The translations under genes were made by a program, and so were the position numbers. A DNA stretch of 64,000 nucleotides from Alphaproteobacteria bacterium HGW-Alphaproteobacteria-18 (GTDB lineage: Bacteria > Pseudomonadota > Alphaproteobacteria > Caulobacterales > Hyphomonadaceae): assembly GCA_002841155.1 (NCBI GenBank), contig PHEH01000004.1:220390-284389 (forward strand). The letters are read 5' to 3'. Under the pieces are notes generated by a model. The model saw only the letters and a list, made by a program, of their open reading frames with translations. It was not told the origin of the DNA and ran no database searches. Positions 1 to 8,613 of the stretch are shown here, in pieces. Each line of letters opens with the position of its first letter. The stretch's first letter is position 1.

Positions 1-767
1 GCGATGGCGGCGCGGCGCGTCTCCTGCGGAACGCGTGCAAGGAAGACGCGGCCAGCCATTGTCACCGTCAGGTCACCGGGAGGCCCCGCATAGAGAAGCT
101 TGCCGCCGCTGAGCAGAAGAACATCGTCGCACTTTTCCGCTTCGTCGAGGTAGGCAGTTGCCCAGACCACGGCCATGCTGTCGTCGACAAGTTCGCCCAC
201 CATCGACCACAGTTCCCGCCGCGAAATCGGGTCAACCCCCACCGATGGCTCGTCAAGGAGCAGCAACCGAGGCCGGGTGAGCAAGGCGCAGGCAAGGCCG
301 AGTTTCTGCTTCATGCCGCCAGACAGGGCGCCTGCCAGACGCTCGGTGAACCGCGCAAGATCCGTGAACTTCAGCAGGTGGCCGAAAGTGTCCTCCCGCT
401 CTTCGCCCGAAAGCCCCTTGAGGTCGGCGAACAGTTCAAGATTTTCCATCACGCTCAGATCTTCGTAGAGGCCGAAGCGTTGGGGCATGTAGCCAAGCAT
501 CTGGTGCAAGGCACGCTGAGATATGTGGGCGCGCGCGCCTTCGATGAGCACGTCGCCCTTGCTCGGCCGGCTCAGGCCTGTCAGCAGTCTTATGAGGGTT
601 GTCTTGCCTGCGCCGTCGGGCCCAACAAGTCCGGTGATCTTGCCGGTCTCTATGGTTCCAGACACATCATCTAGAGCCGCCGGGCCAATTGCTCCGAACC
701 GCTTTGTCACGTTTTTGATCTGGACGAAGGGCTGAGGCTTCAGGGAACTGAGGGACGCATCGTTCAT
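1..767 (-). CDS. ABC transporter ATP-binding protein, YbhF-like (3' part outside window)
   Basis: The gene reads leftward and runs off the window edge; about 255 codons are visible. It energises an ABC exporter at the inner membrane. The Walker A motif reads GPDGAGKTT (about residues 49-57), and this 'GPDGAGKTTL' form is characteristic of YbhF/RbbA-type ATPases. The signature LSGGMKQK lies near 148-155 and Walker B LLLLDEP near 168-174. The ATG at 767 lies 8 bp after the stop of the membrane-fusion gene, so the two form an operon. YbhF-type proteins often carry two ATPase domains; only the first is seen here. Family assignment is firm; the exported substrate is unknown. Confidence 0.9.
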   Translation of the reverse strand, partial: MNDASLSSLKPQPFVQIKNVTKRFGAIGPAALDDVSGTIETGKITGLVGPDGAGKTTLIRLLTGLSRPSKGDVLIEGARAHISQRALHQMLGYMPQRFGLYEDLSVMENLELFADLKGLSGEEREDTFGHLLKFTDLARFTERLAGALSGGMKQKLGLACALLTRPRLLLLDEPSVGVDPISRRELWSMVGELVDDSMAVVWATAYLDEAEKCDDVLLLSGGKLLYAGPPGDLTVTMAGRVFLARVPQETRRAAI

Positions 768-775
768 CTGCGCCC

Positions 776-1807
776 TTAATCCGCCACAGTCGGGCGGCTG
801 AGCTTGACCGTGACGGGCATGCCTTGACGAAGGCCGCTGTCTGGTGCGTCGATAGTGATCCGGACCTGATAGACAAGATCAGTACGAAGATCAGGCGTCT
901 GGACCGTCCGGGGCGTGAACTCGGCAATGGGAGAGACAAAGCCGACTTGCCCCTGGTAGGGCTTGCCGGGCGCGCTGTCAGTGAAGACTTCGGCTGTCTT
1001 ACCTGGCACGACCAGGCCGAGATCTGTCTCATCGACATAAGCGCGAACCCAGACCGGACTGGTCAAGGCCAATGTGGCGACCGGCACACCTGCCGCGACG
1101 ATCGAGCCGGGTTCGCGCACGCGCGCCAGAAGGACGCCGTCCGAAGGCGCGATGAGATTTGTGTCTCCGAGTCTCAGCTGAGCCTGAGCAACGGCTGCCT
1201 CGGCTGCTTCGACGCCCGCTTCGCCTCCTGCAATTTCTTCAGCCCGCGGTCCGAGCTGCACGAGAGCGAGATCCTTTTTACCCGCGACAAGACGCTTTCT
1301 CGCCGCGTCCAATGCGGCGAGCGCCGTGTCATAGGCTTGCTGCGATACATAGCCACTGTCGCGCAACTTTGACTGCCGGTCGAAGGTCTGCTGAGCGATC
1401 AGGACATTTGCGTCCAGCTCTTCCACCCGGGCTCTTGCCCGGTCTATTTCCTGGGACCGGCTTCCAGCTTCGAGGCGCGCAAGCTCTGCACGGCGCACCG
1501 ACGCCTCTGCCTCAGCCTGAGCGACCCCGTCACGCAGCGGCGCGGTGTCCAGGACCGCAATCACGTCGCCAGCCAAAACCGTGTCCCCTTCCTCGAAATT
1601 CACGGCGTCGAGCCGGCCGGACACCCGAAACGCGAGCTCCACCTGCCGGATATCGACATTGCCGTAGAGCACGAGCGCGCCGTCCGCGCCGGAACCCGCG
1701 GGGCTCAAACGCGGCCACACGACGAAACGCCCCAGGATGAGGGCGGCGACCAAAACAGCGGCAATGATGGCAATGCGTTTCATTGAAAATCGTCTGAGGG
1801 CTTGCAT
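776..1807 (-). CDS. HlyD/YbhG-family membrane fusion protein
   Basis: A 343-residue periplasmic adaptor. It has an N-terminal membrane anchor (about residues 9-30), a biotinyl-lipoyl-like strand region, an alpha-helical hairpin rich in Ala/Arg/Glu (about 80-190) and beta-barrel sequence after 220. It would link the inner-membrane ABC exporter encoded next to it (8 bp downstream) to an outer-membrane channel. The ATG at 1807 has a GGAG-like ribosome site; an internal ATG at 1783 (MKRIA) would still keep the anchor. A 6-2-6 palindrome 38 bp upstream suggests TetR-type control, as in the ybhG-ybhF operon of enterobacteria, but no regulator gene is visible. Confidence 0.88.
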   Translation of the reverse strand: MQALRRFSMKRIAIIAAVLVAALILGRFVVWPRLSPAGSGADGALVLYGNVDIRQVELAFRVSGRLDAVNFEEGDTVLAGDVIAVLDTAPLRDGVAQAEAEASVRRAELARLEAGSRSQEIDRARARVEELDANVLIAQQTFDRQSKLRDSGYVSQQAYDTALAALDAARKRLVAGKKDLALVQLGPRAEEIAGGEAGVEAAEAAVAQAQLRLGDTNLIAPSDGVLLARVREPGSIVAAGVPVATLALTSPVWVRAYVDETDLGLVVPGKTAEVFTDSAPGKPYQGQVGFVSPIAEFTPRTVQTPDLRTDLVYQVRITIDAPDSGLRQGMPVTVKLSRPTVAD

Positions 1808-1844
1808 GAGGCTCCACCTCGGTTCAGGTCACCACAGTATTTTT

Positions 1845-1858
1845 AGTACATCTGTACT
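1845..1858. promoter_or_regulatory. Perfect palindrome AGTACA-N2-TGTACT, TetR-type operator candidate
   Basis: Two perfect 6-base half sites separated by two bases lie 38 bp upstream of the HlyD-like gene, in an AT-rich patch suited to a promoter. Size and place fit a TetR-family operator. The cognate regulator is not in the window. Confidence 0.5.
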
Positions 1859-2261
1859 GTTTTATTTTCAAGGACCTTCCTTCACGACTGGCGGCGCGGG
1901 CGCCCGCGATCAGTTCATGCTGGGACTTTGGTTGCAACGAGCAGAACGGGTTCGACCATCGCTTCCGCACCGGGCGGGCCGCCCGCATCCACGACGACGC
2001 CTGCTATCGCAAGTTCGGTTTGGACCTCTGCCAATGTCGGGAACCAGTACACACCGTCTGGGAAAGCAATCGCCTCGATCTGCAAAGCCGGAAGAACGCC
2101 CACCTAACGCCGTCTTGCAAGTCAGCCTTGGAGGATCGTCACAAACGGCGAACGGATTGAACGATTCACCCACAGAGCCCAACTCCTCGCCATTGAGAGA
2201 GGTTTTGCGATGACTGACCCATCCAGCCGGCGATATCATTGTGACCATGCATTCGCCGCCA
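1859..2261. other. Junction region without a convincing gene
   Basis: No intact gene is supported between the HlyD-like gene and the enoyl-CoA hydratase remnant. A 62-codon leftward frame starting GTG at 2103 and ending at 1915 has a protein-like hydrophobic end (VLLVATKVPA). It might be the 3' end of a decayed gene, for example a methyltransferase, but I cannot assign it. With the adjacent pseudogene, this stretch looks like an old insertion boundary. Confidence 0.4.
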
Positions 2262-2559
2262 GGCCATCAACCGGCGCCTCTCGGCAACCGAAGCGCTCGA
2301 ATGGGGCCTCGCAAACGAAGTTGTGGCGGCCAACGCGCTCCCGGCGCGCGCCGACACCCTCGCCCGGCAGTTTGCAGCAGGGCCCACTCAGGCATTCGGC
2401 GCGGTCAAAACGCTCCTCGCCGGCAGCGCCACCAACAGTCTCGAAACCCAGATGGAACTCGAAGCACGTGCGATTGCAGATACGGCCCGGACAGCCGATG
2501 CGCGGGAAGGCATCGACGCCTTCCTCAACAAGCGCAGGCCTGTCTTCACGGGAGAATGA
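2262..2559 (+). pseudogene. 3' remnant of an enoyl-CoA hydratase/isomerase gene
   Basis: The frame ending with TGA at 2559 encodes about 95 residues that match the C-terminal third of crotonase-family proteins: RRLSATEALEWGL, then NEVV, a helical Ala-rich segment, and the classic ending DAREGIDAFLNKRRPVFTG. The first two thirds, with the CoA-binding and oxyanion-hole residues, are absent, and the sequence upstream of about 2262 does not continue the family. A GTG at 2323 could start a 78-residue peptide but that would have no catalytic core. I read it as a truncated gene left at a rearrangement junction. Confidence 0.75.
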
Positions 2560-2663
2560 AGCAGTCGTTACCCTCAGGCAGCAGATCGTCGTGACGGCCT
2601 CGCGCCTTTGAGCCTGCACAGGTTGAGCCGCAAAAGCTGCGCGTTGCAGTTTGACTTTATCCG

Positions 2664-3026
2664 TTAGCGGACCTTCCGGGTCACCTGCTCGATGAAATGG
2701 TCAAATCGTTTCTTTCCAAGCGCGTGGGCAATATCCCGTTCGCCTTCGGGCAAAGGCTCGGTGCGGGTCAGCCAGTAATAGACATAGTGAGCAAGCGTTT
2801 GGTAAGTGAACGCCACATCCCGCTCGATATCTGCCTGGCGCAGGTCAAAGGCATCAATGCGGACCAGCAAGCGCTCCTCCAACACGGACCGCGACTCTGG
2901 ATCAAACCATGCCCGGAGCGCGTCCTCGACAATCGCTGTCTTGGTCATACCGGGGCGGCCTGCGGCCTCACACAGCTGAGCATGCAGCTTCGTCGAGATC
3001 CGGATGTTCACGCGCGGCTTACCCAT
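2664..3026 (-). CDS. RHH (CopG-like) protein linked to traG
   Basis: A 120-residue protein opening MGKPRVNIRIS, a beta-strand followed by two helices as in ribbon-helix-helix DNA-binding proteins (about residues 4-45). A helical C-terminal half ends HFIEQVTRKVR. It lies 5 bp after traG and is co-transcribed with it. Homologues occupy this place in many alphaproteobacterial ICEs and are annotated CopG-family regulators; a role as relaxosome accessory or transfer-gene repressor is inference. A diverged paralogue is at 58584-59045, next to the second traG. Confidence 0.82.
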   Translation of the reverse strand: MGKPRVNIRISTKLHAQLCEAAGRPGMTKTAIVEDALRAWFDPESRSVLEERLLVRIDAFDLRQADIERDVAFTYQTLAHYVYYWLTRTEPLPEGERDIAHALGKKRFDHFIEQVTRKVR

Positions 3027-3031
3027 AAAAC

Positions 3032-4993
3032 TCAGAACTCCGGCAGGAAATCAGGATCGCCGCGATCCGCGGCGGCGGCGCGCCGCACGACCTTGAGATT
3101 GAGGTCGTCTGCGGGATCTGCCGCCTCGTCCTTCTCGACGTCCACGCCGGGTTCCGGCTCCGGTTGCGGAGCTTGATTATCGATCTCGTGCTCAGGCTCC
3201 CAGGTCTGCTTGCGTTCAAGCCCAGCGGTATCCTCTCCGCCTCGCGCCGCTTCAGCCTCCGGCATGGGTACATCGACACGCGCATTCCACGCATCCTTTC
3301 CTGCCTGCCCGCTCCATCCGACCGCCGCCGGCGGCAGGACCCGGGCCTTGAAGTTTGCGTCCTCGAAATAGCGCAGCTTCTTGGCGCGCACGGGCGGCAC
3401 GCCTGACACCATGACGATCTCGTCCGTGGCAGCGAGCTGCATGACTTCGCCCGGCGTCACCAACGCGCGCTGGGTTTCCTGGCGCGAGACCATCATGTGG
3501 GAGAGCCAGGGCGCCAGGCGGTGGCCCGTATAGTTCTTCTGCGAGCGGAGTTCTGTTGTCGTGCCCAAAGCGTCGGAAACGCGCTTCGCCGTGCGTTCAT
3601 CGTTCGTCGCAAAGGCGATGCGGACATGGCAGTTGTCGAGGATAGAGTTGTTCGGCCCGTAGGCTTTCTCGATCTGGTTCAGCGACTGGGTGATCAGGTA
3701 GGCACGGATCCCGTATCCTGCCATGAACGCAAGCGCGCTCTCGAAGAAGTCGAGCCGTCCGAGGGCCGGGAATTCATCCAGCATGAACAGGAGCTGCCGC
3801 TGCCCCTTTGAAGGAAGCTCCTCGGTAAGCCGGCGCCCGATCTGGTTGAGGATCAGGCGCATCAGCGGCTTGGTTCGGGAGAGGTCAGAGGGCGGTACAA
3901 CGAGGTAGAGCGACAAGGGCGCGCTGCCCTCCACGAGATCCTCGATCCGCCAGTCCGAATGGCTCGTCACTTCGGCAATGACGGGATCGCGGTAGAGAGA
4001 CAGGAAACTCATCGCCGTCGACAGGACGCCGGAGCGCTCATTCTCGGATTTGTTGAGGAGCTCGCGCGCCGCCTGCGCGACAATCGGATGAACGCCTTCA
4101 GGCCCCAGATGCGCCGTCGTCATCATGGCGCGCAGGCTGACAGCAAAAGACCGCGCCGGATCGGACAGGAACCGCGCACATCCGGCGAGTGTCTTGTCTT
4201 CTTCGGCATAGAGTACATGCAGGATCACGCCGACCAGGAGGGAATGCCCGGTCTTTTCCCAATGGTTGCGGCGTTCCAGTGAGCCCTCCGGATCAACGAG
4301 GATGTCGGCGATGTTCTGCACGTCACGCACTTCGTGCTCGCCGCGCCGCACCGCCATCAGAGGATTGTAACGCGGGGACCGGCGGTCGGTCGGATCAAAC
4401 CGCACGCAGCGCGAGAAGCGCGCACGCCAGCCGGAGGTGATCTCCCAGTTCTCACCCTTAATGTCATGGATGACAGCGCTGCTTGTCCAGGAGAGCAGAG
4501 TTGGCACCACAAGGCCGACGCCCTTCCCCGACCGGGTCGGCGCAAACGCCATGACGTGTTCCGGCCCCGCATGACGCAGGTAGTCCTGTTGCCAGCGCCC
4601 CAGGAACACGCCGTCGCCGCCCAGCAGCCCGGCCCGGTTCAGATCCTGCCGCCTTGCCCAGCGCGCCGAGCCATAGGTCGTGACATTGCGTTCGTGCCGG
4701 CTGCGCAGGACTGATCCGGTGATCGCCGCGAGGATGCCGAGCCCGGTTCCTGACACGGTGATCAATCCCCCTCGCGCAAACACTTCCGGCGCGTAGCCTT
4801 CATAGGCATACCACCACTGGAACAGCCGCCATGGTTTGTAGACCGGAGCGTCCCCGACAAGGAACCAGGGCGAACCGAGTGCTGGCTGGAGCCCCAAGGC
4901 CTCGGCGGTCACCTGGGTCGCAAGCCACACCGCCCCGAGGATCAGCATAAACACCACTGCAATCTGGCCGATGAGGATCTTTGTGCCGGTCAT
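3032..4993 (-). CDS. traG: TraG/VirD4-type conjugative coupling protein (copy 1)
   Basis: A 653-residue inner-membrane ATPase that brings the relaxase-DNA complex to the type IV secretion channel. Two N-terminal membrane spans (about 8-30 and 75-97) precede the Walker A region APTRSGKGVGL (about 151-161); Walker B is LLFMLDEFPALG (about residue 390). The C-terminal tail is acidic and Pro/Glu-rich. The ATG at 4993 is chosen because an AAGGA ribosome site sits 8 bases upstream and it aligns with the paralogue's start (both have KILIGQ/RILIGQ soon after). An ATG at 5008 is possible. It is followed by the RHH gene and preceded by the relaxase gene. It is very similar in sequence to the second copy at 59047-60999. 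Confidence 0.95.
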   Translation of the reverse strand: MTGTKILIGQIAVVFMLILGAVWLATQVTAEALGLQPALGSPWFLVGDAPVYKPWRLFQWWYAYEGYAPEVFARGGLITVSGTGLGILAAITGSVLRSRHERNVTTYGSARWARRQDLNRAGLLGGDGVFLGRWQQDYLRHAGPEHVMAFAPTRSGKGVGLVVPTLLSWTSSAVIHDIKGENWEITSGWRARFSRCVRFDPTDRRSPRYNPLMAVRRGEHEVRDVQNIADILVDPEGSLERRNHWEKTGHSLLVGVILHVLYAEEDKTLAGCARFLSDPARSFAVSLRAMMTTAHLGPEGVHPIVAQAARELLNKSENERSGVLSTAMSFLSLYRDPVIAEVTSHSDWRIEDLVEGSAPLSLYLVVPPSDLSRTKPLMRLILNQIGRRLTEELPSKGQRQLLFMLDEFPALGRLDFFESALAFMAGYGIRAYLITQSLNQIEKAYGPNNSILDNCHVRIAFATNDERTAKRVSDALGTTTELRSQKNYTGHRLAPWLSHMMVSRQETQRALVTPGEVMQLAATDEIVMVSGVPPVRAKKLRYFEDANFKARVLPPAAVGWSGQAGKDAWNARVDVPMPEAEAARGGEDTAGLERKQTWEPEHEIDNQAPQPEPEPGVDVEKDEAADPADDLNLKVVRRAAAADRGDPDFLPEF

Positions 4994-5107
4994 GGCGGGT
5001 CCTTCCATGCAAACTCAAAACAGCGCCAAACTGCGCTGCCTTCGGGGCGCGCCGCCATCCGCAAAGCACGCCAATGCGTGCAGCACGCCGCAAGGCTATG
5101 CAGAGCT

Positions 5108-7033
5108 TCAGCGAGACAGGCCGCGCCCGCGCTCCGCACCGAGGCTCCAGCTGAGCCCTGTCGCCGTCTGGCGGATGCTCAGCTCCCGGCCGATCTGGCG
5201 GCCCAGCGCATCGCGCCAGGGGACGAGCGCAAACTGCTTCGCATTGCCGATGATCGCCATCCGGCCGGACGCAAGATCCAGATGACCCTCAAGCTTGCCG
5301 TCAAACGCGTCACCCGGTTGCAGGGCCAGTGCTGTCCGACTCGACTGCGCCGCGAGAATGGCTGTTCGCCGGCTGAGCTCAAGGCTTCTGAGGCGGGCAC
5401 GCTGATCGGCCGAGAGCTTGTCGTCACCCGCACCAAGAAGCCCCTGCTGGCGCAGCCATGCCTGTCGCTGCTGCCTGAGCTCTCCGAGCCGCTTGGATCC
5501 CCGAGCGCCGCCCGGATCATTTCCATCGAGCCAGGTCTCGGCATTCAGGCCGACCTGCTGTTCCAGCGGCACCCAGGACAGGACTGCCAGCCGGACGCCG
5601 CCGGCGCGGCGCGCTTCATACCCCGCAGCCCGTTCGACGAAGCCCTCATCGATCCGCCATTCGCCTGTGCCAAGCCGCTCGCCGATGCCGTCCCGGCGCA
5701 AAGCTTCCAGCCGCCGTTTGAGCGACAGGCGGTATTCCGGGCTCGAGCCCGGGTCGTGACGGACATGAAGCTCTTCAGACCAGACGCCGCCCGCTGCGTC
5801 TGCAACGGCCGCAATGGCCCGGTCTGCAGGCCGCGCGATTACGGCCGCTTTTGAGAGCTCGACGACCGCGCCGGGGCGCGGCGGCGCGGTCATGTCTGCT
5901 GCGCCTGACGGCACATGCCAGACCCTGCCGTCAAAATCCTCGATAAGGAGATAGCGCGTATCGCGCAGTTCATCCTCGGGACCGTAGGCCTTGACGGTCC
6001 CCGTAACCCGGGAAGCTTCAGAGCCAAGATCTTCGACGAACCGCAAGCCCTGTTCGCGGCCGCTGTATTCTGCGGCCAGCGTGCGGATGATGTCGCCGCG
6101 CTGGCCGGCCCGCTTCAGCTGTTGCTGCCAGCCATCTGTCATCTCCCAGGCCTGAGGTCCAACCGGCCTTGCAAATCCCAGTGTCTCGAGGTGCCGGAGC
6201 CGGCCGACCTGCAACGCGCGATCAAACCGCGCGCGGCTCCCGCTGGCTTCGGGCATGTCAATGCGGGTGCCTTCAAGCTTGGCCTCAATCTCGCGGTCGA
6301 GCCCGGTCCAGCGATCAAGGCTGACTTCCCTGCTGCGCGCCTCGGCGATCTCGAGCGAGCGCCTCGGTCCCAGGCGCTGTGTTGCAAGATCTTCCGCCGC
6401 TGCGCGCAGGCCGCGCGTCAGGTAGTCGCGCGCAATGACCACATCACGCATGCGGGCATCGCGGCCACGGATCACGATATGCGTGTGCGGATGACCGGTA
6501 TTGTGGTGATCAACGGCGACCCAGTCGAGACGGCGCCCGGTATCGCGCTCCATCTGCGCCATGAGCTCGCGCGTTGCCGCCTTGAGGTCGCCCATGCGCG
6601 CACCGTCTTCCGGCGAAACGATGATCCGGAACTGGTGCGGGTCGTTTTCGCTGCGCTCCAGGAAGTCCGCCGGATCAACGCCTTCCGAGTCTCGGTCATA
6701 GAGCAGACCGCTTGTCCCGTCCCGGCCCGCGCCGTCGCGCTGGAGGTAGCCGACATGCGCGCGGTAAAGCCCCGGCCCTGACCGGCCCGGGCGCGCGATA
6801 TGAACCTTCACGATGACGCGCCGCATATGCACCCTAGAGAGATGCGCCAGCCGCACGCCGCGTGATCCCGTAGACCGGGCCGCGCCGAAGCGGGCGCCGG
6901 TGAAGGCAGGCTTGGTGGGCTTTGCGAGCCTGCGAGCCGTCTTGCCCAGCCTGCGCCCGCTGCGCCGGATGGACGAGGCGCCCTGATCGCCGGCGCGCCC
7001 GAGCCGAGGCGTGAACGGCGTCTCCTCGCTCAA
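5108..7033 (-). CDS. VirD2-like relaxase with DUF3363 C-terminal region (copy 1)
   Basis: A 641-residue relaxase that would nick oriT and pilot the strand. After a basic N-terminus comes the likely catalytic tyrosine in HVGYLQRDG (Tyr about 96), then the metal-binding histidines in DHHNTGHPHTH (about 175-185). The long C-terminal part is of DUF3363 type. I start it at TTG 7033 (SEETPFTPRLGR), after a GGAGCGG ribosome site, because the paralogue begins MTDEFTPRLGR at the matching place. A longer reading from 7117 would run through the oriT-side DNA. An oriT-like site lies about 100-150 bp upstream. Confidence 0.93.
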   Translation of the reverse strand: MSEETPFTPRLGRAGDQGASSIRRSGRRLGKTARRLAKPTKPAFTGARFGAARSTGSRGVRLAHLSRVHMRRVIVKVHIARPGRSGPGLYRAHVGYLQRDGAGRDGTSGLLYDRDSEGVDPADFLERSENDPHQFRIIVSPEDGARMGDLKAATRELMAQMERDTGRRLDWVAVDHHNTGHPHTHIVIRGRDARMRDVVIARDYLTRGLRAAAEDLATQRLGPRRSLEIAEARSREVSLDRWTGLDREIEAKLEGTRIDMPEASGSRARFDRALQVGRLRHLETLGFARPVGPQAWEMTDGWQQQLKRAGQRGDIIRTLAAEYSGREQGLRFVEDLGSEASRVTGTVKAYGPEDELRDTRYLLIEDFDGRVWHVPSGAADMTAPPRPGAVVELSKAAVIARPADRAIAAVADAAGGVWSEELHVRHDPGSSPEYRLSLKRRLEALRRDGIGERLGTGEWRIDEGFVERAAGYEARRAGGVRLAVLSWVPLEQQVGLNAETWLDGNDPGGARGSKRLGELRQQRQAWLRQQGLLGAGDDKLSADQRARLRSLELSRRTAILAAQSSRTALALQPGDAFDGKLEGHLDLASGRMAIIGNAKQFALVPWRDALGRQIGRELSIRQTATGLSWSLGAERGRGLSR

Positions 7034-7135
7034 AACACCGCTCCCGCACTGTGCACCCTCGAAATGCCAGCGGAATCGACACCATGCGCCAGACCCGTGC
7101 ACTGCAATGCTGTGCAAAGGACGCCAAAAAAGAGA

Positions 7136-7202
7136 TGTGCAGACAAGGCGTTAGGGGGCACAAGGTGCCACAGCTTTAATCTCGCCCTACCGGGTCCGAT
7201 TT
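7136..7202. other. oriT: Putative oriT (copy 1), upstream of relaxase
   Basis: Two blocks are shared with the region upstream of the second relaxase at exactly the same spacing (48 bases start to start). One is TGTGCAGACAAGG at 7136-7148; the other is GCCCTACCGGGTCCG at 7184-7198, preceded by AATCTC. The element AATCTCG/CCC resembles IncP/Ti-type nic regions (ATCCTG/C), so a nick after 7184 is plausible. A short inverted repeat GGCAC-aag-GTGCC (7158-7170) precedes it. Position upstream of the relaxase and conservation between the two copies support oriT; the nic position is inference. Confidence 0.65.
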
Positions 7203-7251
7203 GGAGACGCCTGCTCCGCTTTGCAGCGCTTTGCATGGCTCTGTAGTCCTG

Positions 7252-7752
7252 TCAGTTTCCGGAGATCATCAGGGGACGGACAACGCCGTCCAGGTCCTCA
7301 GTGCCGGTCACGCCGAAATACCGTCCGTCGAGCGAACTGGCATGCGGCGCGAGCAGGAAATACTCCCCCGCCTTCAATCGCTGGCATCCTTCCCAGACAG
7401 GCAACATTCGCCCTCCGGAATCGACTTCCTGCGCCATCGCCGCCAGCTCGCCATTGATCAAAACTTCATTCCCGTTCCGGCAGATCAGGTCGCCCGGAAC
7501 CCCTTCAACCCGCTTCAAAAGCGGCCAGTCCTTTCCAACAAACCCTCGCGCTTCGGCCCAGTCCGCATCAGCGCTCCTGGCTGAGACGGCGACCCATCGG
7601 CCTTTGGTGAATGGGTCGCCGCTCAGCCAGTAGAGCCCTTTCGGCGCGCTGCCTGTCCGGTTCCAGATCAGCCTGTCAGCCGGATCGAACACGAGACCGA
7701 ACAGGGCCGCTGATCCGCCGAGCACAAGCGCCAGCGCGTAGCCCGGCCTCAT
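7252..7752 (-). CDS. traF: TraF, S26-family conjugative signal peptidase
   Basis: A 166-residue protein with an N-terminal membrane span. The catalytic Ser lies in RTGSAPKGLYW (about residue 35) and the Lys in WPLLKRVEG (about residue 79), the Ser-Lys dyad of the TraF/LepB family. In RP4-type systems TraF matures and cyclises the pilin TrbC, which is encoded at 25644. Its ATG overlaps the stop of the AlpA-like gene (ATGA), so translation is coupled. The C-terminus has DGRYFG as in signal peptidase I. Confidence 0.92.
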   Translation of the reverse strand: MRPGYALALVLGGSAALFGLVFDPADRLIWNRTGSAPKGLYWLSGDPFTKGRWVAVSARSADADWAEARGFVGKDWPLLKRVEGVPGDLICRNGNEVLINGELAAMAQEVDSGGRMLPVWEGCQRLKAGEYFLLAPHASSLDGRYFGVTGTEDLDGVVRPLMISGN

Positions 7753-7991
7753 TTGGTGTCCCTGATTTTTTCTGAGGTTGAGGCATAGGCATTGCGCTCC
7801 GACCAGCGGATCAGGTCAGGCTTCGGATAGAAGACCCTCGCGCCATGTTTACGGTAAATCGGCCCGCGTCCCTCGCAGCGATAATGGTCGAGCGTCGAGC
7901 GCGTCAGCCGCAGGAACTTCGCGGCTTCCGTCACGCTCAGAAGCTCGGGCCAGTCCTCGTCTCCGCGTTTGTCAGATCTCTGTTTCGTCAT
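7749..7991 (-). CDS. AlpA-like helix-turn-helix regulator
   Basis: An 80-residue MerR/excisionase-type DNA-binding protein. LLSVTEAAKFLRLTRSTLDHYRC forms a winged-helix reading head (17-40) and GPIYRKHGARVFYPKPDLIRW follows. I choose ATG 7991, which has an AAAGGAG site 8 bases upstream. A longer frame to 8147 would pass through a large hairpin. In ICEs such small regulators act on excision or on transfer genes; its coupling to traF suggests the latter. Its leader carries the 14-bp-arm hairpin at 8053-8089. Confidence 0.82.
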   Translation of the reverse strand: MTKQRSDKRGDEDWPELLSVTEAAKFLRLTRSTLDHYRCEGRGPIYRKHGARVFYPKPDLIRWSERNAYASTSEKIRDTK

Positions 7992-8052
7992 TGTACGGCG
8001 CTCCTTTTTCTTTCCCGGCGCCGCAAAGGATTGGCCGGAACTGCACCGCTTT

Positions 8053-8089
8053 GGAGGGAGAAAATGGGCCCCGCGCATTTTCTCCCTCC
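8053..8089 (-). promoter_or_regulatory. Perfect 14-bp hairpin in the alpA-traF leader
   Basis: The arms GGAGGGAGAAAATG and CATTTTCTCCCTCC are perfectly complementary and separated by 9 bases. It ends 62 bp upstream of the AlpA-like start codon. It has no U-run, so it is not a simple terminator. It may be an operator or an RNA element that controls the downstream genes. A related GGAGAATTTT/AAAATTCTCC hairpin lies at 8614-8663. Confidence 0.6.
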
Positions 8090-8104
8090 AGGAACCAAAC
8101 ATGC

Positions 8105-8137
8105 AAAAAGCCGCCCCGGAGAAGTCTCCGGGGCGGC
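8105..8137 (-). terminator. Rho-independent terminator after the DUF736 gene
   Basis: A 13-bp perfect GC-rich stem (GCCGCCCCGGAGA paired with TCTCCGGGGCGGC, 2-base loop) is followed on the minus strand by TTTTTG. It lies 23 bp past the stop of the DUF736 gene. Confidence 0.85.
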
Positions 8138-8160
8138 TCGCGGGCAATCGTTTACAAGGC

Positions 8161-8484
8161 TCAGTCCTTCGGGTTCCAGAGGATCACGTGGCGGCCTTTC
8201 TTGCCTTTGACCGGCGCAAGGTTTGCGTAGATCTTGCGGGGTCCGATCTGCGGGTCTGCGAGGGTGATCGAGACGTATTCGCGTCCCGATGCTTTCGCTT
8301 TCCTGAGCCAGCCGCCGCCGATTTCGGTCGAGGTTTCACCGGCGAAGATGCGGTAGTCCGGTTGTCCTTCGGCGCCTTTTTCCGCGTTCTTCTCGATGCG
8401 GATCGGGCTCGTGAGGTTCATCATTGCGAGGGCGCCTTCGAAGCCGGTCTTGGTTTCGCTGACATATCCGAGTGCGTTGGCCAT
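8161..8484 (-). CDS. DUF736 family protein (copy 1)
   Basis: A 107-residue protein. The ATG at 8484 (MANALGYV) has an AAAGGAA ribosome site. The family signature is visible: a short N-terminal strand, NLTSPIRIEKN, PDYRIF, then EIGGGW and YVSITLADPQIGPRKIYANL and a final ILWNP. DUF736 proteins are small beta-rich proteins found almost only on ICEs and plasmids of Proteobacteria; their function is not established. It is flanked by its own terminator and a large upstream hairpin, so it is probably a separate transcription unit. A second family member is at 33938-34255. Confidence 0.88.
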   Translation of the reverse strand: MANALGYVSETKTGFEGALAMMNLTSPIRIEKNAEKGAEGQPDYRIFAGETSTEIGGGWLRKAKASGREYVSITLADPQIGPRKIYANLAPVKGKKGRHVILWNPKD

Positions 8485-8613
8485 GTGGGAGTTCCTTTCG
8501 TTTCTGCTCGTCGTCCCGGAGACCCCTTGTCCCCGTCGACGCCGGACCGCCCGGACGGCGCGGAGCCGGCCTGAACCCGTCAGGGGCGCAGCGTAGCGGA
8601 GCACCGGCCCGCA

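Noticed and set aside
5108..7117. A longer relaxase start at 7117
   Set aside because: The extra residues are not shared with the paralogue and would use DNA next to oriT. The TTG at 7033 aligns with the paralogue's ATG.
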